Shown in pieces: positions 5,271 through 5,811 of a stretch of DNA of 5,811 nt; the first letter of the stretch is position 1; every line of letters starts with the position of its first letter. Origin of the DNA: Caldora sp. SIO3E6 (lineage in GTDB: Bacteria > Cyanobacteriota > Cyanobacteriia > Cyanobacteriales > Coleofasciculaceae). The stretch covers positions 1 to 5,811 of the forward strand of contig JAAHHL010000505.1 in NCBI GenBank assembly GCA_010672185.1. The letters run 5' to 3'. The notes beneath the pieces are model-generated. The model made no database searches. It saw nothing but the letters and a program-made list of their open reading frames with translations, and was not told the DNA's origin. A program made the position numbers and the translations under genes.

Positions 5271-5811
5271 ATGTCTTCCAAAAAACAAGCCCTCCTCTCC
5301 CTTGCTTCCATTCTCAACCCAGAATGGGATGGCTTTTCCCCGGATACAGCAGACCCCCTGTTAGCCGCTGCTACCGCAGTGGGAAGCTATTTTGGGATTT
5401 CGATTCGCCCTCCCGCCTCTTGGGAAAAGCAAGGACGGACAAAAGACCCCCTAGAAGCGATCGCTCGAGCTTCCCGCATTCGCATCAGAAGGGTGCGTCT
5501 GGTAGGATCTTGGTGGAAACAAGATGGCGGTGCTATTTTAGCCTATACCAAGGAGAAAGACCCCATTGCTCTGTTGCCCAAAAAGGGAGGGGGATATCAG
5601 TATTATAATCCCGTCATCGGGGTAAAACAGTCCTTAACCCCTGCCTTTGCCCAAACCCTAAAAACGAATGCTTATACCTTTTATCCCCCTTTCCCCGATG
5701 GTAAAGTAAGAGCGATCGCCCTGGTTAAATTTGCCTTGAGGGGGCGACTGGGGGATATCCTGGTTTTGGTATCGGCAGGAGTCTTAGCAACCCTGGCGGG
5801 GATGGTAACGC
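5271..5811 (+). CDS. Second NHLM-type ABC transporter (non-peptidase), 5' part, open at right edge
   Basis: The first 180 residues of a gene that continues past the window. Diagnostic stretches are ADPLLAAATAVG (27-38), KDPLEAIARASRIRIRRVRL (58-77), GSWWKQDGGAILAY (79-92), IALLPKKGGGYQYYNP (99-114) and AYTFYPPFP (134-142), followed by VKFALRGR and the first membrane helix (~162-179). This is the pre-membrane region of the peptidase-lacking ABC partner in NHLP bacteriocin export clusters, expected to work with the exporter at 273-2534. Family members as I recall them carry roughly 200-300 further residues before this point. Here an in-frame TAA at 5247 inside heptamer array C closes the frame, and the ATG at 5271 touches the array with no Shine-Dalgarno. 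The gene is therefore probably 5'-truncated; whether a shortened protein is made is unknown. Confidence 0.75.
   Translation, partial: MSSKKQALLSLASILNPEWDGFSPDTADPLLAAATAVGSYFGISIRPPASWEKQGRTKDPLEAIARASRIRIRRVRLVGSWWKQDGGAILAYTKEKDPIALLPKKGGGYQYYNPVIGVKQSLTPAFAQTLKTNAYTFYPPFPDGKVRAIALVKFALRGRLGDILVLVSAGVLATLAGMVT

Noticed and set aside
5324..5608. 94-codon plus-strand frame
   Set aside because: It is an out-of-frame shadow of the second exporter, whose own frame has clear family motifs.

Overview
The window looks like chromosomal DNA of a filamentous cyanobacterium. It carries five copies of the HIP1 octamer GCGATCGC (182-189, 2672-2679, 2703-2710, 5457-5464, 5712-5719), several heptanucleotide arrays (AAATTCT, AATTCCC, GGGAATA), and dispersed palindromic elements of the kind common in Oscillatoria-like genomes. 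Protein families point the same way. The genus cannot be fixed from this sequence alone.

Layout, left to right. (1) 1-272: intergenic, with a GC-rich hairpin repeat. (2) 273-2534 (+): a complete peptidase-containing ABC exporter of the NHLM/NHLP (nitrile-hydratase-like leader peptide) bacteriocin type, with an N-terminal C39 protease, a membrane domain and an ATPase domain. Its membrane-to-ATPase linker is unusually long and built from repeats, including four tandem copies of an 8-bp unit. (3) 2535-3036: gene-poor, with a heptamer array touching the exporter stop codon, an ~87-bp MITE-like palindrome and a plausible promoter. (4) 3037-3864 (+): a MauE/DoxX-like membrane protein fused to a thioredoxin-like domain, cut off just after the cis-proline region. 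(5) 3851-4121 (-): a four-helix-bundle (23S rRNA intervening-sequence-type) protein gene that is both frameshifted and 3'-truncated; it meets the thioredoxin gene tail-to-tail. (6) 4183-4839 (-): a PIN-domain toxin followed by a ribbon-helix-helix antitoxin, with an operator-like palindrome just upstream. (7) 4858-5270: intergenic and repeat-rich, with a ~118-bp palindromic element and heptamer arrays. (8) 5271-5811 (+): the start of a second NHLM-type ABC transporter (non-peptidase partner), running off the right edge and apparently lacking its usual N-terminal region.

Reading of the locus. The two exporter genes are normally neighbours in NHLP-type secretion clusters: the first cleaves the leader of a ribosomally made peptide and exports it, and the second is its partner permease/ATPase. 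Here about 2.7 kb of unrelated, partly decayed genes and repeats separate them, and heptamer arrays sit exactly at gene boundaries: at the stop codon of exporter 1, inside the last codons of the antitoxin, and at the start codon of exporter 2. This suggests repeat-associated rearrangement of a bacteriocin export locus. No NHLP precursor peptide gene, membrane fusion protein, tRNA, rRNA or CRISPR array is visible in the window.
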